Shown here piece by piece: positions 32,337-44,439 of a stretch of DNA of 64,000 nucleotides. The DNA is from Orobanche coerulescens (Eukaryota; Streptophyta; Magnoliopsida; Lamiales; Orobanchaceae). The DNA is taken from positions 170,056,501-170,120,500 of the forward strand of contig CM065809.1 of NCBI GenBank assembly GCA_033398695.1. The letters are read 5' to 3'. The notes under the pieces were generated by a model. It was given only the letters and a program-made list of their open reading frames with translations. It did not search any database and had not been told where the DNA came from. The stretch's first letter is position 1. Each line of letters opens with the position of its first letter. The position numbers were made by a program, and so were the translations under genes.

Positions 32337-33689
32337 TTAGTCGTGCGACGGATCTTCAAGGGTTATGCTCTCTCCGTGAGGAATTTTCTGATTTTCAAAA
32401 TAAGGCTTTACCCTGTGTCCGTTCACCTGAAATGACTCTTTGGTTTGAGGATTTATCATTCTAATTACTCCGTATGGAAATACTTCCTCAATCTCTAAGG
32501 GTCCCGTCCAGCGTGATTTTAGCTTACCTGGAAATAATCGCAAACGAGAATTAAATAAAAGTACTTTCGTACCTGGTTCAAGGTGCTTGAGGGTAAGTTT
32601 CCGGTCATGAAGTCTCTTGACTTTGTCTTTGTAAATCAGAGAGTTCTCGTATGCTTCGTTTCTTAACTCGTCTAGTTCAGATATTTGTAGCAGTCTTTCC
32701 TGTCCAGCTTTTTTCAATTCCATTGAAACGGCCTTAATTGCCCAATAAGCTTTATGTTCGATTTCAACTGGAAGGTGACAAGTTTTTCCATAGACTAGAC
32801 GGTAAGGGCTCATTCCCAATGGACTCTTGTATGCTGTTCGGTATGCCCAAAGTGCATCGACCAATTTTTCAAAGACAATCTTTTCGAGTTGGGCGCCTGA
32901 TTTTCCAGATCCCTTTTATTTGTCGGTTGCTTGTTTCAGCCTGACCCGACGTTTGTGGATGGTAGGGAGTTGCAATTTTGTGATTTATGCCATTTTTGGC
33001 CATAAGCTTGTCAAATAACTTGTTGCAGAAGTGGGATCCCCCATCACTGATTATTGCCTTGGGAAATCCGAAACGGCTGATTATGTATTCTTGTACAAAC
33101 TTAACAACAATATTAGCATCATTAGTCCTTGTGGGGATTGCCTCAACCCACTTGGATACATAATCGACTGCTAAAAGAATGTACTCAAAATTTCCAGATT
33201 TAGTGAATGGTCCCATAAAATCAATTCCCCATACATCAAAAATTTCTACGACCAAATTGATCGTGAGGGGCATCTCATTTCTTTTTCCGATAGTACCAGT
33301 TCGTTGACACCTATCGCACTGAACACAAAAATGATATGCGTCTTTAAATAAGGATGGCCAATACAAACCAGATTGGAGAATTTTGTTAGCGGTCTTTTGT
33401 CCGCCAAAATGTCCTCCGCAATGAAGTTCGTGGCAAAAGGTTAGTACACTTTGTTGCTCATCTTCTGGGACACATCGCCTCATGATTTCATCTTTGCATA
33501 ATCGAAAAAGGCATGGTTCGTCCCAGAAGTAGTTTTTGCATGATGATAAAAACCTTTTCTTTTCTTGGTAAGAAATGTTAGGTGGGAGCATTTCACAAAC
33601 TAAATAATTCACAATATCTGCAAACCAAGGTACCGAAGAAATTTTAAATAGATTTTCATGTGGAAAAGAGTCCACAATTTGTTCATGTT
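32337..33689 (-). pseudogene. Athila-type integrase, H1
   Basis: Zinc-binding HHCC region ([10 protein letters not shown] ... [12 protein letters not shown]), catalytic core with Asp in [10 protein letters not shown], Asp in [10 protein letters not shown] and Glu in [14 protein letters not shown], then a C-terminal region ending DPSHD at 32337. A frameshift near 32865 separates core and C-terminus. All three catalytic residues are present. The boundary with RNase H is approximate. Confidence 0.88.
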
Positions 33690-34059
33690 TGTTATCTATT
33701 TCTTCTGTTATTTTTAAACGAGACAAATGGTCTGCGACCACATTTTCACTTCCTTTCCGATCCTTTATTTCCACATTAAATTCTTGAAGCATTAAAATCC
33801 ACCGAATCAACCGAGGTTTCGCTTGTTGCTTTTTCAACAGATGTCGTAAAATTGCATGGTCTGAATGTACAATCACTTTAGATCCTACAATATAAGATCT
33901 AAATTTATCCAGTGAGAAAACCACAGCTAATAATTCTTTCTCGGTTGTCGTATAATTAACCTGCGCATCATTTAATGTTAGACTAGCGTAATAAACCACA
34001 CGGAGCATTTTATCAATTCTTTGGCCCAAAAGCGCACTACAATCTGGTCAGATGCATCG
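33690..34059 (-). pseudogene. RNase H, H1
   Basis: Contains [39 protein letters not shown] and [11 protein letters not shown], typical of gypsy RNase H. It is separated from RT by a frameshift near 34030-34050. Boundaries approximate. Confidence 0.85.
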
Positions 34060-35299
34060 CACATAATTTCAAAAGGTAAAGACCAATCAGGGGCAATTAC
34101 GATTGGTGCCGCGGTTAGTTTCTCTTTCAAGGTTTTAAAAGCGTCTAGACAAGCGTCATCGAAAATGAAGGAAACATCTTTGGTAAGCAAAGTGCAGAGA
34201 GGTTTACTTATTTTTGAAAAATCTTTGATAAACCTTCTATAAAAACCGGCATGTCCTAAAAAGCTCCTGATTGCCTTTACATTGTTTGGTGGCGGTAATT
34301 TTTGAATGACATCAATTTTTGCTTTGTCGACTTCAATTCCATGATTTGACACCACATGGCCTAGCACAATTCCACTTTCTGTCATAAAATGACTTTTTTC
34401 CCAGCTGAGAGTTAAATGGCTTTCAATACAACGTTCAAGTACTTTGGTCAATTTATTTAAGCAATCATCAAAAGATGATCCAAATACTGAAAAGTCATCC
34501 ATAAATACCTCAATAGAATCGCCGATCATATCTGAGAAAATTGACAACATGCACCTTTGAAAAGTTCCTGGTGCATTGCATAATCCAAAGGGCATTCTTC
34601 GACAAGCAAAAGTTTCAAAAGGGCATGTGAATGTGGTCTTCGATTGGTCCTCGGGTGCAATCGCCACTTGATAATATCCTTAAAGGCCATCAAGAAAACA
34701 GTAGAATTTGTGTCCTGCAAGTTTATCAAGCATTTGGTCAATAAAAGGTAGAGGAAAATAATCCTTTTTGGTGGCGGCATTTAATTTTCGATAATCAATG
34801 CACATCCGCCACCCGGTTGTTACCCTCGTTGGTACTAGCTCTCCCTTATCATTTTCAATCACTGTTATGCCACTTTTCTTTGGCACCACATGTATCGGGC
34901 TTACCCATTCACTATCCGCAATCGGATAAATAATTCCCCCAGCTAGCAATTTTAAAATTTTCCTTTTTACTACCTCTAGCATATTGGGATTTAATCTTCG
35001 TTGTGCTTCTCTTCTTGGTTTTTCTCCCTCTTCTAGGATTATTTTGTGCATACATGTTGAAGGGCTAATTCCCTTAATATCACTCAAACCCCATCCTATT
35101 GCCTCTTTGCATTTTTTTAAAACTTCTATTAAAAGAAATTCTTCATCTTTGCTTAATTCTGCATTAATAATTACGGGGTTTTTATTTCCCTCTTCCAGAA
35201 AAACATATTTTAAATGTTTAGGCAATTCTTTAAGCTCCGGTATTTCTTTTTCTTTGCTTTCCATTAACGACTCCAGACTATCTATATTAATCCCCTGTA
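34060..35299 (-). pseudogene. Athila-type reverse transcriptase, H1
   Basis: Motifs WVSPIHVVPKKSG, WRMCIDYRKLNAATKKDYFPLPF, PFGLCNAPGTFQRCM, the catalytic FMDD (34494-34505) and IRSFLGHAGFYRRFIKDFS. A stop codon (TAA at 34680-34682) replaces the Ser codon seen in H2 within the LDGLSGYYQ region. Confidence 0.9.
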
Positions 35300-36053
35300 A
35301 GAGATTTTCGCACACTTCTCCTTCAACTTCGGGGTTAAGCTCTGAACATTCCATTACTTGTTCCTGTATAATGAGAGTTTCTACAGAATTGTCAATAATA
35401 TCAACAAAAGCGCACTCCTCGTATAAATCATAACTAGGAACAGGGGGCGAATTAAACACAGAAAATGTCACGGTTTCATTTAACACACTCATGGTTAATT
35501 TTCCTCTTTTAACATCAATTATTGTTTCAGCGGTAGCCATGAAAGGTCTTCCCAATAAAATAGAATGATCTTTTCAATTTTCTAGACATTGTCCCATTTC
35601 TAAGACAACAAAATCTGCTGGAATAATAAGCCCCTCTATGTCTACCAAAATATCTTCGATAATTCAAACAGATAACGAAGCGATCTATCGACGATTGTAA
35701 ACATATTTTAGTTGGGCTAAGTTCACCAAGATCAAGTTGCTCAAAAATATATAATGGCATCAAATTTATACTGCTCAAGATCAAGCATACCGGTGGTCTT
35801 CTTACCGTTTCCCATAGCGATATTTATGATGAAGCTACGGATCACTTTGCTTGGGAGGTAATCATTGTTGGAGCAATGCGTACATAACCTCCGAGACAAT
35901 GATTTTTCTCTATATCGAACTTCTTTTTATCCGTGAGTAATTCTTTGAAAAATTTTCCGTATCTTTGGGACACTTTTTATTACTTCTAATAGAGGAAGAT
36001 TTACATTTACTTTGATGACATATCAAAAATTTTAGAAATTGCTTCTCAAGTTT
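35300..36053 (-). pseudogene. Aspartic protease region, H1
   Basis: Homologous to the H2 protease at 55421-56149, with several frameshifts. Remnants include LMPLYIFEQLDLGELSPTK and GRPFMATAETIIDVKRGKL. Confidence 0.75.
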
Positions 36054-37620
36054 TCATTTTTGTCGGCTTGGAAAAGGTATTGGGGGTTTGTATGGATTTG
36101 TAGATTTGTGGAGTGTTGGGATGGGGACTTCTTCTTTAGAATTTTCATTTGACTCCTTATCTTCGTCCTTGTTTCCTGCAATAATTGAAATATCATCATT
36201 AGAAGGGGAATCAATTTTATTGTTATAAATCTTACCAGTTCTCAGCTTGGTGATAGCTTTAGCTTGTTCGGGTTGACTTGGTAACCTCCCTTTCTGGTTA
36301 TTTTGCAGTTGATTTGCTAGTTGCCCGACTTGAGTTTCGACTCGTTTCACTGATGCTTCCATTGCTTCAAATCTTCGATCCGAGTTTTGGATGAATGATT
36401 GAAGTGTTTCTTCTAATGAGGGTTTTCTGGGTTGGTTTGAGGGCGACCCTTGGAATTGGTTTGGTCTTTGGTATGGTTGTTGCAAATTTTGATGTTGAGG
36501 AGGTGGTGGTTGTTGGTGATGATTCCCACCCCAAGAGAAATTAGGGTGATTTCGCCAACCGGGATTATAGGTTTCAGAAAAAGGGTCATTGCTGGGGCGT
36601 TGGTAAAAATTATTTAAAGCATTTACCTCTTCGGGTTCGTCGGGGTTGATGTTGGGTGCATGACTATATTCACCACCGCGAAAAATACTTCTTGAGATGG
36701 CATGGTGTGGGTGGTTGAGAAATTCCTTGAGTTGTAAGTCGTTGGACTTGTTTGGTTAGCTCGGCAATTTGCGCAGTGAGATCATTTGGTGGAATTTACT
36801 TCATTAGCTCACTCTCTGCCTCGTGCACTCTTTTCTTTGGGAGGATATAGAAAGTTTTCAAATAAATCAAAGCGGCTTGCGCCGTTAGTGTTCCTATATC
36901 TCCCAGTGCATTGTCAACGATAAATTGGCAATTATGAGTTAGCCCATCATAAAAAGTTTGACTCAAACAGTGTAAAGGATAATGATGATGGGGGCATGCT
37001 AGTAAAAGAGTTTTGAAACGATCCCATGCTTCAAAAAATTGTTCACCCTCCGATTGCGTAAAAGCCGCAATTTTGGTCCTTAGATCCGCCGTTTTATGAT
37101 GTGGATAAAATTTAGACATGAATTTGTTGCACACATCATCCCAAGTAGCCAATGAATTTGGTGGCAATGTCATAATCCATGTTTTTGCTCGATCTTTTAA
37201 AGTGTAAGGAAAACACCTCATTTATAATTGATCCCCGGTCAATTTTTGTAATGGAAAGGTATTGACAACCGAGTAAAAATCACGAATAAAACTTAAAGGA
37301 TCCTCGTTTGGCATCCCATAAAAAGATGGGAGTTGGTTGAAATGAATGGATTTCAATTCATAATTTCGTGCTGTCTGGCCAAGTTGTATGCGTGACGTTG
37401 TTGTACCGATCACCGGTCTAGCAAAATCTTTCAAAGTTTGTTGGTCTGCAATATGTTCTTCGTTTGACTTTTCTTCTTGATCGGAAGATTCAGTGTTTTA
37501 TTCCGTCAAAAATTCTCCTTCACTGCTAATATCTTCCAGGCTATCTCCAACTCGATAATCGGGATGAACGTTTTCGTTGTATGGTACCAAGGTTCTTGCA
37601 AGAGACCTACGGCCCTGCAT
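36054..37620 (-). pseudogene. Athila gag, H1
   Basis: Begins MQGRRSLARTLVPY at 37620, matching the open H2 gag. Two in-frame stops distinguish it: TAA at 37498-37500 (GAA in H2) and TAA at 37222-37224 (AAA in H2). The gag core (MRCFPYTLKDRAKTW, FMSKFYPHHKT) and the C-terminal Gln-rich part (MQQPYQRPNQFQG ... LANQLQNNQKGRLP) are clear. Confidence 0.85.
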
Positions 37621-37761
37621 AGACTAGAAAACAGTTCAGCGCACCTTATGTGAAAAAAAAAAAATTAAGAACAAGATGAATAAAAGATGCAAGAAATAAA
37701 GAAAGATTAAATCACAAGATATAAATAAAAGTATACAAAAATTATATTTGGCCTAAAACAA

Positions 37762-37779
37762 TCCCCGACAACGGCGCCA
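37762..37779 (-). other. H1 primer-binding site (tRNA-Asp type)
   Basis: TGGCGCCGTTGTCGGGGA on the minus strand, 5 bp inside the LTR. Confidence 0.88.
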
Positions 37780-38029
37780 AAATTTGATCGGTCAAAAACT
37801 TATCCTAAAAATAGGAGTTTTTGAGTCGCTCGCAAATATATACGAGGTAGAAGTAGTTGTGGTAAGTTCTACCAAGGTCTTTTCTCTCGAGGATTGTCCA
37901 ACAGGGCTTCGTATAATATTTTGTATAGATATTGCGAGAAGTAAATACTAAAATATTCTAAAATATATTTTTGGGTTTTTAAATATTAACTAAATTAAAA
38001 TGCACTATTTTTTAAACCAAAATATTTTT

Positions 38030-38160
38030 AATAAGACTATTTTATATAAGACTAGTTTTATACTACACTATTTATATTAAGACTATTTATATTAAGACTA
38101 TTTATATTAAGACTATTTATACTAGACTATTTATACTAAACTATTTTTACTAGACTATTT
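38030..38160. repeat. Tandem TTAAGACTATTTATA repeats in H LTR
   Basis: Short imperfect AT-rich units. The H2 copy (58150-58270) has fewer units. Confidence 0.75.
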
Positions 38161-38292
38161 TTAACTAGTGAAAATGAATAGAATTAAAATGAGTTGGGAA
38201 TTTATAAAATCTAGGGGAATACGGGTTCATTAAATTAGGTTTTTTAATTAAGTATCGGAATTGATTTATACGGATATAAAATAAAAAACGAA

Positions 38293-38737
38293 TGTTTATC
38301 GAGTAATCAACTTTTCACCTCTGTACTTTCGTAATCAAAGATGTCTTAATCACTTTTGCTTTTTTAAGATGTTGATAACAAGATTAACACTTGATAGATT
38401 GAAAAGATGTGTTTCCAATACACTTAACAATCAATCAAGGAGGTTTCACTAGTAGAAATAGGATATGATCAATCTCTATTTAAACCAATTAGTCCTTTCA
38501 TTTCTCTAACTTGACTATTTTTAGGATAAACGATCGTTCATCGAGTAATCAACTTTCCACCTCATAACTTTCGTATTCAAAGGTGTCTTAACCACTTTCG
38601 CAATCTTAAGATGTTGAGAACAAGATTAACATTTGATAGATTGAAAAGATATGTTTCCAATTCACTCAACAATCAATCAAGAAGGTTTCATTAGTAAAAA
38701 TAGGATATGATCAATCTCTATTTAAACCAATTAGTCC
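38293..38737. repeat. Duplicated 203-bp segment in H LTR, period 242 bp
   Basis: 38293-38495 and 38535-38737 are diverged copies (TCGAGTAATCAACTTT ... TTTAAACCAATTAGTCCT). H2 has the same arrangement from 58395, cut by F at 58705. Confidence 0.85.
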
Positions 38738-39342
38738 TAAAAATAGTTTAAATCAATCAAATACTCAATATATTGTAACACCCTCAAGATATTCGAGGTA
38801 TATTACAGCGCCGTGAATCCCTATATGGGACCCACCAGGCTGAACAGCATCGTACTCATCGACTCACATAAACGACAACCAACACCATGTCATAAAGACG
38901 CAAAACAGAATAATCCACCCGGTTCAACCGGTCAAACATAACATCATCAATCAACACAAACATATAGGCAACAATACAATCCGGACGAACAAGAACTCTT
39001 AAGTACTCGAGTACAACTATTAGTTCAAAAGCCACAAAAGATGAAAAGACAAAAAGACATTAAGACGTCACTTATGCACAATCATCACGCATGACCATCA
39101 TCCGTGTACTGGTCCAGTGCCCGCTCGTCCCGATGAACCTGACCTGAAATTCATAAAACGAATTTCCCCAAAACGGGTCCCCAGAGGGGTTAGCAATTAC
39201 GCTAGTACAAGTAACCAGATGAACAACTTACATCTTACACATATAGTAAATGCATGCAATAAAGAAAACCGTTCGAAAGCACTCATTTCCGGAAATGCCA
39301 ATATCAAATCACATTTGTAAAATTTCACCACAATTAACCGTC

Positions 39343-39457
39343 GATCCACGTCTCTGTGGACCCCTACCAAGACCCCGTCGGATCTAACCCGTAGTGGTTA
39401 AAAGCAAGCTCGTCGATCCACGTCTCTTGTGGACCCCTACCGAGACCCCGTCGGATC
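39343..39457 (-). repeat. Paired stem-loop repeat, element E 3' LTR
   Basis: Copies at 39343-39384 and 39415-39457, reverse-complement counterparts of those in A, with the same GATCC/GGATC and GAGA/TCTC complementarity (one base changed in the first copy). Repeated in the 5' LTR near 46264-46378. Confidence 0.7.
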
Positions 39458-40083
39458 TAACCCGTAGTGAGCATACACACACACACCATTTCTCATACAA
39501 TACTACTATGTCAAGATTGTAAGTTCATAAGGATACTTGCCTCGATTAAATAGACGACGACACGAACGGGACGGAAGAATCAAGCACGACCGTGAGGAAC
39601 CGACGAGAATGAACCTAACGATTCGAATAGTACAATTACAACCACTTCTAAACGATTATGGAAATGGAATACACCCGAAAACCCGCCTACGATTCATGTA
39701 TATTCGTACAAAAATAACAACGAGGGCGGACCACAACCAAACCCTCTCGATTTCGCAAAACCATGAAAATATACCATGAATCCGTAGGAAAACTAATTAT
39801 ATCAACAAGATTAATCATATTCATCATGAATCCACCAAAAAAACGGAACGAATCGGAAGGAAAACCCAAAACCCCCAAATTATCCAAAAGTAGGGTTCTA
39901 AGAGATTTACCGTGGATTAGGACGAAAGATTCGTGTTGATGTTGATATAATACTCCAAGAACTCAAGAAGGATGTTGGATGAGATGATTGGAGGAAGAAA
40001 TCGCCAAGAGAATCGCTTCGGGATCGCCTTCGCCGCGGAGAGAGAAAGAAATGAGATTTTGTGATTATCTCGGTCAACTCCCT

Positions 40084-40095
40084 GGTTTATATAGC
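40084..40095 (-). promoter_or_regulatory. TATA box, element E 3' LTR
   Basis: GCTATATAAACC on the minus strand, 11 bp from the nearest palindrome. 5' LTR copy near 47011-47022. Confidence 0.7.
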
Positions 40096-40105
40096 CAGGG
40101 AGTGT

Positions 40106-40626
40106 TAGCGCACGCTAAAACCTCAAGGTTAGCGTGCGCTAACGGGATAAGATTACAAACCTCACCGTTAGCGTCCCAGACCAGTAGCCAGGTTTTTGGT
40201 CGTTAGCGTGCGCTACCATACATGCGTAGCGTGCGCTAATAACCTCTAGGTAGCGCGCGCTATCGACCAATAGCGTGCGCTACCCGAACATCAGCCGAGT
40301 CCAGTAGCCAAATGCCCAGAACTCACCTGACCCGTTAGCGTGCGCTACCATACAAGCGTAGCGTGCGCTAACTAGCATCTGATTGAGTTCGATAAAGCGC
40401 CCGATCGGTCACACTAGCGCGCGCTACTGAACAACTTAACGTGCGCTAGTCTCCCGACATTAGCGTGCGCTAGACAAGATAGCGTGCGCTAAGCCGATAG
40501 TCCAGAGGCCTGGGAGTTGAACTGGCACCCCAGGGTTCACTCACTAGCGCGCGCTACGTAGTAAACGTAGCGTGCGCTACAAAGGAACTTCTAGCGCGCG
40601 CTATGCAGAAAAATTAGCGTGCGCTA
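40106..40626 (-). promoter_or_regulatory. U3 array of about 17 TAGCGYGCGCTA palindromes, element E 3' LTR
   Basis: Units TAGCGTGCGCTA, TAGCGCACGCTA and the perfect palindrome TAGCGCGCGCTA recur about every 30 bp over 520 bp, directly upstream of the TATA box. Some are decayed (for example TTAGCGTCCCAG at about 40168). Array copy in the 5' LTR: 47033-47562. Confidence 0.85.
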
Positions 40627-40870
40627 GGTACAGAACATAAACGGTCCACTACACCAGAATACGAACGAAACATCAAACGGAACACCTCGAAACGCATCAT
40701 AGCATAGAATGAATCCACGGCAACCCCGAAACGGCGGTTCCGCACAACAATTACGAGAATCAGATCAAAAGATGACGGAAAAGTTACACTGAAGGATACA
40801 CGAGGGTCACTACAATCGAGAATTACACCGGAAACACAATTACAAGGGAAAGAAAAATGCGGATATTACA

Positions 40871-40885
40871 TTCTACCCCTCTAAA
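40871..40885 (-). other. Element E polypurine tract
   Basis: TTTAGAGGGGTAGAA on the minus strand directly before the 3' LTR; preceded by TTTCGGGACGAAAC. Confidence 0.85.
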
Positions 40886-40905
40886 TATAAGTTTCGTCCC
40901 GAAAC

Positions 40906-41208
40906 TTAAGAAACAAACAACTCGGGGTACCTAGCACGCATGCTATCCTCGGTTTCCCAAGTTGCCTCCTCGACACCGTGTCTCGACCACTGCACCTTGA
41001 CCAAAGGTATGGTCTTATGCCTCAATCGTTTCTCACGATGCTCCAAAATCTTCAAAGGGCGCTCTTCGAAAGTAACATCTTCGACGACATCAATCTCACC
41101 ATAATCGATTATGTGACTAGGATCCGGGACATATTTCCTCAACTGGGAAACATGGAAAGTGCTATGAACATGACTCAAGGCCGGAGGTAACGCCAAACGG
41201 TATGCCAA
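40906..41208 (-). CDS. Integrase C-terminus with chromodomain, element E
   Basis: About 100 codons, open to the stop at 40906. Begins LPPALSHVHSTFHVSQLRKY, the conserved end of the chromovirus integrase, and continues into a chromodomain (VKVQWSRHGVEEATWETE, ending YPELFVS). The chromodomain is thought to direct integration to heterochromatin. The frame upstream is broken, so this is the intact tail of a damaged polyprotein. Confidence 0.85.
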   Translation of the reverse strand: MAYRLALPPALSHVHSTFHVSQLRKYVPDPSHIIDYGEIDVVEDVTFEERPLKILEHREKRLRHKTIPLVKVQWSRHGVEEATWETEDSMRARYPELFVS

Positions 41209-42332
41209 CCTACATACTAGCTCGAGGATCTCTTAGTGGCCGATAAATCTCGGACTCAACTTCCCTTTCTTCCCGAAACGAAAAACTCCCTTCGTCGGCG
41301 ACACCTTTAGCAAAAGCGTGGTCTCCCACCTCGAATTCCAAAGGTCGGACGACGGACGTCGCATACGACTTCATCGACTCAGGCGATCAACATCCGTTCC
41401 CGAATTACTTCTATCTTCCGCCTCGTCTCTAAAACGACATCCGGCTCGGTCCCGACCAAATCGGACGCCTCATTCCAACAAATAGGTGATCGACATCGCC
41501 GCCCATAAAGTGCCTCATACGGTGCCATCCGAATCGACGCGTGCCAACCGTTGTTGTGCGTGAATTCGATCAATGGCAAATGCTCCTCCAGTCTCTACTC
41601 CAATCGAGAGCACAAGCACGCAACAAATCCTCGAATGTCTGGATAGTGCGTTCCGATCCATCGTCATCCGAGGATGAAAAGAGGTACTCAAATGTAAACG
41701 GGTACCCAATGCCTTATGCACCTTTGCCCGGAAGTGCGATACAAAGCGGCCGTCACGATCCGAAACAATAGACTTGAGTACCGCGAAGTCTCACAATCGC
41801 GATAAACACACGAGCTAACTTCTCCGGGCCCCAAGTATCCTTGATGCCCGGAAAATGTGCCGACTTGGTGGGCGATCAACAATCACCCATACCATATTCA
41901 TGCCCGACCTCGATCTCGGCAAACTCGTAACGAAATCCATCGATATATCTTCCCATTTCCATTCCGGAGCGGAAAGTGATCGCAATAACCCAGCCGGTCG
42001 CCGATGCTCGATCTTGACTGCAAGTCAAACATCTCGCTACAAGTATGCGACCTCATCCTTCATATCATTCCACGAAATTTCTTCTCGTGTCCTTGTACAT
42101 CTTACTCGAACCAGGATGAACGGAATAAGGTGTAGCATGGGCCTCCCGTAAGATACTCTGCCTCAACTCTGAGTCGTTCGGCACACAAAGCCGACTCTGA
42201 AATCTCAAAATACCATCCTCGTGAATCACAAACCCAGGAGACTTTCCCTTAAGAACGTTCTCTCGGATTTGAGTAATCATCGGATCCCCGATTGCTTGAC
42301 TTAATTTCATCGATCGAGAGGCAGCGAAATCT
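41209..42332 (-). pseudogene. Integrase, degraded, element E
   Basis: Fragments in several frames: YSVHPGSSKMYKDTRRNF (zinc-binding region), a poorly readable core near 41690-41880, and IEFTHNNGWHASIRMAPYEA with LYGRRCRSP near 41379-41579. Several indels; I could not locate all three catalytic acids. Confidence 0.75.
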
Positions 42333-43448
42333 CTAAAGCACGAAGTTGCCCGGCGACTCCGGCAACGAGACCTCAACATCTAACTCGATCAAAGCCCTCC
42401 GAAGCTCAGACTGAGATGTAAGGATCTCAAGCGTTCGCAACGCAACTGGTTTCTGACTCAAGGCGTCGGCCACGACGTTCGCCTTGCCCGGATGATAAAG
42501 GATTTCGAGGTCATAATCTTTAATCAACTCTAACCACCTCCTCTGCCTCATATTCAACTCTCGCTGAGTAAATATGTATTTCAGACTTTTATGATCGGTA
42601 AAATCGACATGCAGAGCCGAAAGATAGTGACGCCAAATCTTGAGCGCAAAACGAGCCGCCAACTCCAAATCGTGAGTAGGGTAGTTCAACTCGAGCCTCA
42701 AGCTGTCTCGACGCATAGGCAATGGTCTTGCCGTCTTTGCATCAATACGCACCCAAGACCACGGCGAAGCATCGCTAAAAAAGGCAAAAACCACGTTGTC
42801 ACAAGGCAACGCAAAGCTGAGGCTGAAGTCAAACGCTTCTTGATTCCTCAAAACTCGATCGCCTCTCGTCATTCCAGACGAACCTCTCGGATTCTGGAGC
42901 AAGCTGCGTAAGTGGCGAGCCGATTCGAAACCCTCGACGAACCTACGGTAGTAGCCAGCCAAACCCAAGAAACTACGGAGCTCCTTCACATTCCTGGGCG
43001 GTGCCCAATCCAATACGGCCTCAATCTTCTTCGGATCCACACGAACCCCCTCGGCTGAAATCACGTGACCTAAAAACATCACTTCCTTCAGCCAGAACTC
43101 ACATTTCGAGAACTTTGCATAGAGTTGCTCGGTCCTTAAAATGTCTAATACTACCCGTAAATGATGGGCATGCTCTTCCTCATTCCTCGAGTAAATAAGA
43201 ATATCGTCTATGAAGATGACGACACACTTGTCCAAATACTCGATAAAGACTTTGTTCATCAATTGCATGAACACCGCCGGCGCATTAGTTAACCCTAAAG
43301 GCATGACTACGAACTCATAATGTCCGTACCTCGTCCGAAAAGCTGTTTTCGGCACATCGGACTCTCTCACCCGGAGCTGATAGTACCCCGATTTCAAATC
43401 AATTTTCGAGAATACATGACTCCACAGCCCGATCGAACAAGTCATCAA
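42333..43448 (-). CDS. Reverse transcriptase C-terminal half and RNase H, element E
   Basis: A 371-codon frame: [25 protein letters not shown] segment, catalytic FIDD (43203-43214), [17 protein letters not shown], then RNase H with [22 protein letters not shown] and [16 protein letters not shown]. The thumb-to-RNase H link (about 42700-42900) looks altered, possibly by paired frameshifts. The N-terminal RT half is in the next frame upstream. Confidence 0.85.
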   Translation of the reverse strand: MMTCSIGLWSHVFSKIDLKSGYYQLRVRESDVPKTAFRTRYGHYEFVVMPLGLTNAPAVFMQLMNKVFIEYLDKCVVIFIDDILIYSRNEEEHAHHLRVVLDILRTEQLYAKFSKCEFWLKEVMFLGHVISAEGVRVDPKKIEAVLDWAPPRNVKELRSFLGLAGYYRRFVEGFESARHLRSLLQNPRGSSGMTRGDRVLRNQEAFDFSLSFALPCDNVVFAFFSDASPWSWVRIDAKTARPLPMRRDSLRLELNYPTHDLELAARFALKIWRHYLSALHVDFTDHKSLKYIFTQRELNMRQRRWLELIKDYDLEILYHPGKANVVADALSQKPVALRTLEILTSQSELRRALIELDVEVSLPESPGNFVL

Positions 43449-44025
43449 TTCTCGGCAAAGGATACTTGTTCTTGATGGTCACCTTGTTTAGTTCGCGATA
43501 GTCGATACACAAACGTAGTGAACCATCCTTCTTTCGCACAAATAGGACCGGTGCGCCCCAAGGCGAGGCGCTCGGTCGAACATACCCCGACTCAAGAAGC
43601 TCACTCAACTGCTTCTTCAACTCTGCCATCTCTGAAGGTTCCATGCGATACGGCGCCTTCGAAATCGGAGCCGCGCCTGGCTCTAACTCGATAGCGAACT
43701 CAACCTCACGATCTGGTGGCAATCCCGGCAACTCGTCAGGAAATACATCAGGAAACTCATTAACGACTGGAATCGACGAAAGCTCGACTCCACCATCCTC
43801 CGCCTTCAAGGCGTAGCACCAATATCCAGTACACCCCTTTCGCAGGAGTCTCATCGCTTTCAAGGCGTTAATAACGATTTGGTTTCCCCTCTTTCGCCCA
43901 TGAAAAGAGTGCTCGGTGCCGTCCTCGGCTAACATAGTGATGATTCTCGTGCGGTAGTTCATGATCGCACCATGCCGCTCGAGCCAATCATCACCAAGAA
44001 TCAAATCCTCACCCTCGATACTCAC
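43399..44025 (-). CDS. Protease end and reverse transcriptase start, element E
   Basis: A 208-codon frame: [18 protein letters not shown] at the protease end, then the RT N-terminus with [53 protein letters not shown] and [15 protein letters not shown] frameshift near 43420 separates it from the palm. Confidence 0.85.
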   Translation of the reverse strand: MSIEGEDLILGDDWLERHGAIMNYRTRIITMLAEDGTEHSFHGRKRGNQIVINALKAMRLLRKGCTGYWCYALKAEDGGVELSSIPVVNEFPDVFPDELPGLPPDREVEFAIELEPGAAPISKAPYRMEPSEMAELKKQLSELLESGYVRPSASPWGAPVLFVRKKDGSLRLCIDYRELNKVTIKNKYPLPRIDDLFDRAVESCILEN

Positions 44026-44366
44026 AACAATAAGATTAGAGGGCCAAGTCCTCTCACAAATAAATACGAGCAGTCTCGAACCTCCCGATCACCAACGATC
44101 CTATCGCCGCTAGGAAGCTTAACGATGAAGGGTTCACAAGGCGTCAAGCAGTCGAGACTCGGACGGCGCACACAATCCAAAGATATGAGCGAATGCGTAG
44201 CAGGAATCGAAAAGCACACCGACGGGATGAGAAAGAATATAAACGGTACACTGTCGCCACGGTAGCCCAGGTCATCGGTCTTCCGCATCTCATAAACCGC
44301 GGATGGGCGGAGCCGACACTGGAAGCTCCCCCTTAGAGGGCTGACCCGACCTCTCCCGACTAGCAC
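44022..44366 (-). pseudogene. Protease active-site region, degraded, element E
   Basis: CFSIPATHSLIS stands where chromoviruses have a DSGATHSFIS-type motif, so the catalytic Asp-Ser-Gly is lost in this copy. Downstream [18 protein letters not shown] continues the domain. Confidence 0.65.
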
Positions 44367-44439
44367 TCGGCGGAGGCGAGAGCAAGCGATCCACGATTCA
44401 CACTTGGTTCCCTAGGCGCTGGAATGGAAGCCCGGGCAC

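Larger units (their letters stand above)
37785..38773 (-). repeat. Shared H1/H2 LTR, left part
   Basis: Starts TGATCGGTCAAAA on the + strand next to the H1 PBS. Interrupted by E at 38774 and resumes at 47812. Full length is about 2.02 kb without E. Includes GACTATTTATATTAA tandem repeats (38030-38160) and a duplicated 203-bp segment. Confidence 0.85.
38774..40870 (-). repeat. Element E 3' LTR
   Basis: TGTAACACCC...GATATTACA. Contains the stem-loop pair (39343-39457), TATA box (40084-40095, minus) and palindrome array (40106-40626). Downstream of the TATA box it is homologous to the A LTR. Confidence 0.92.
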
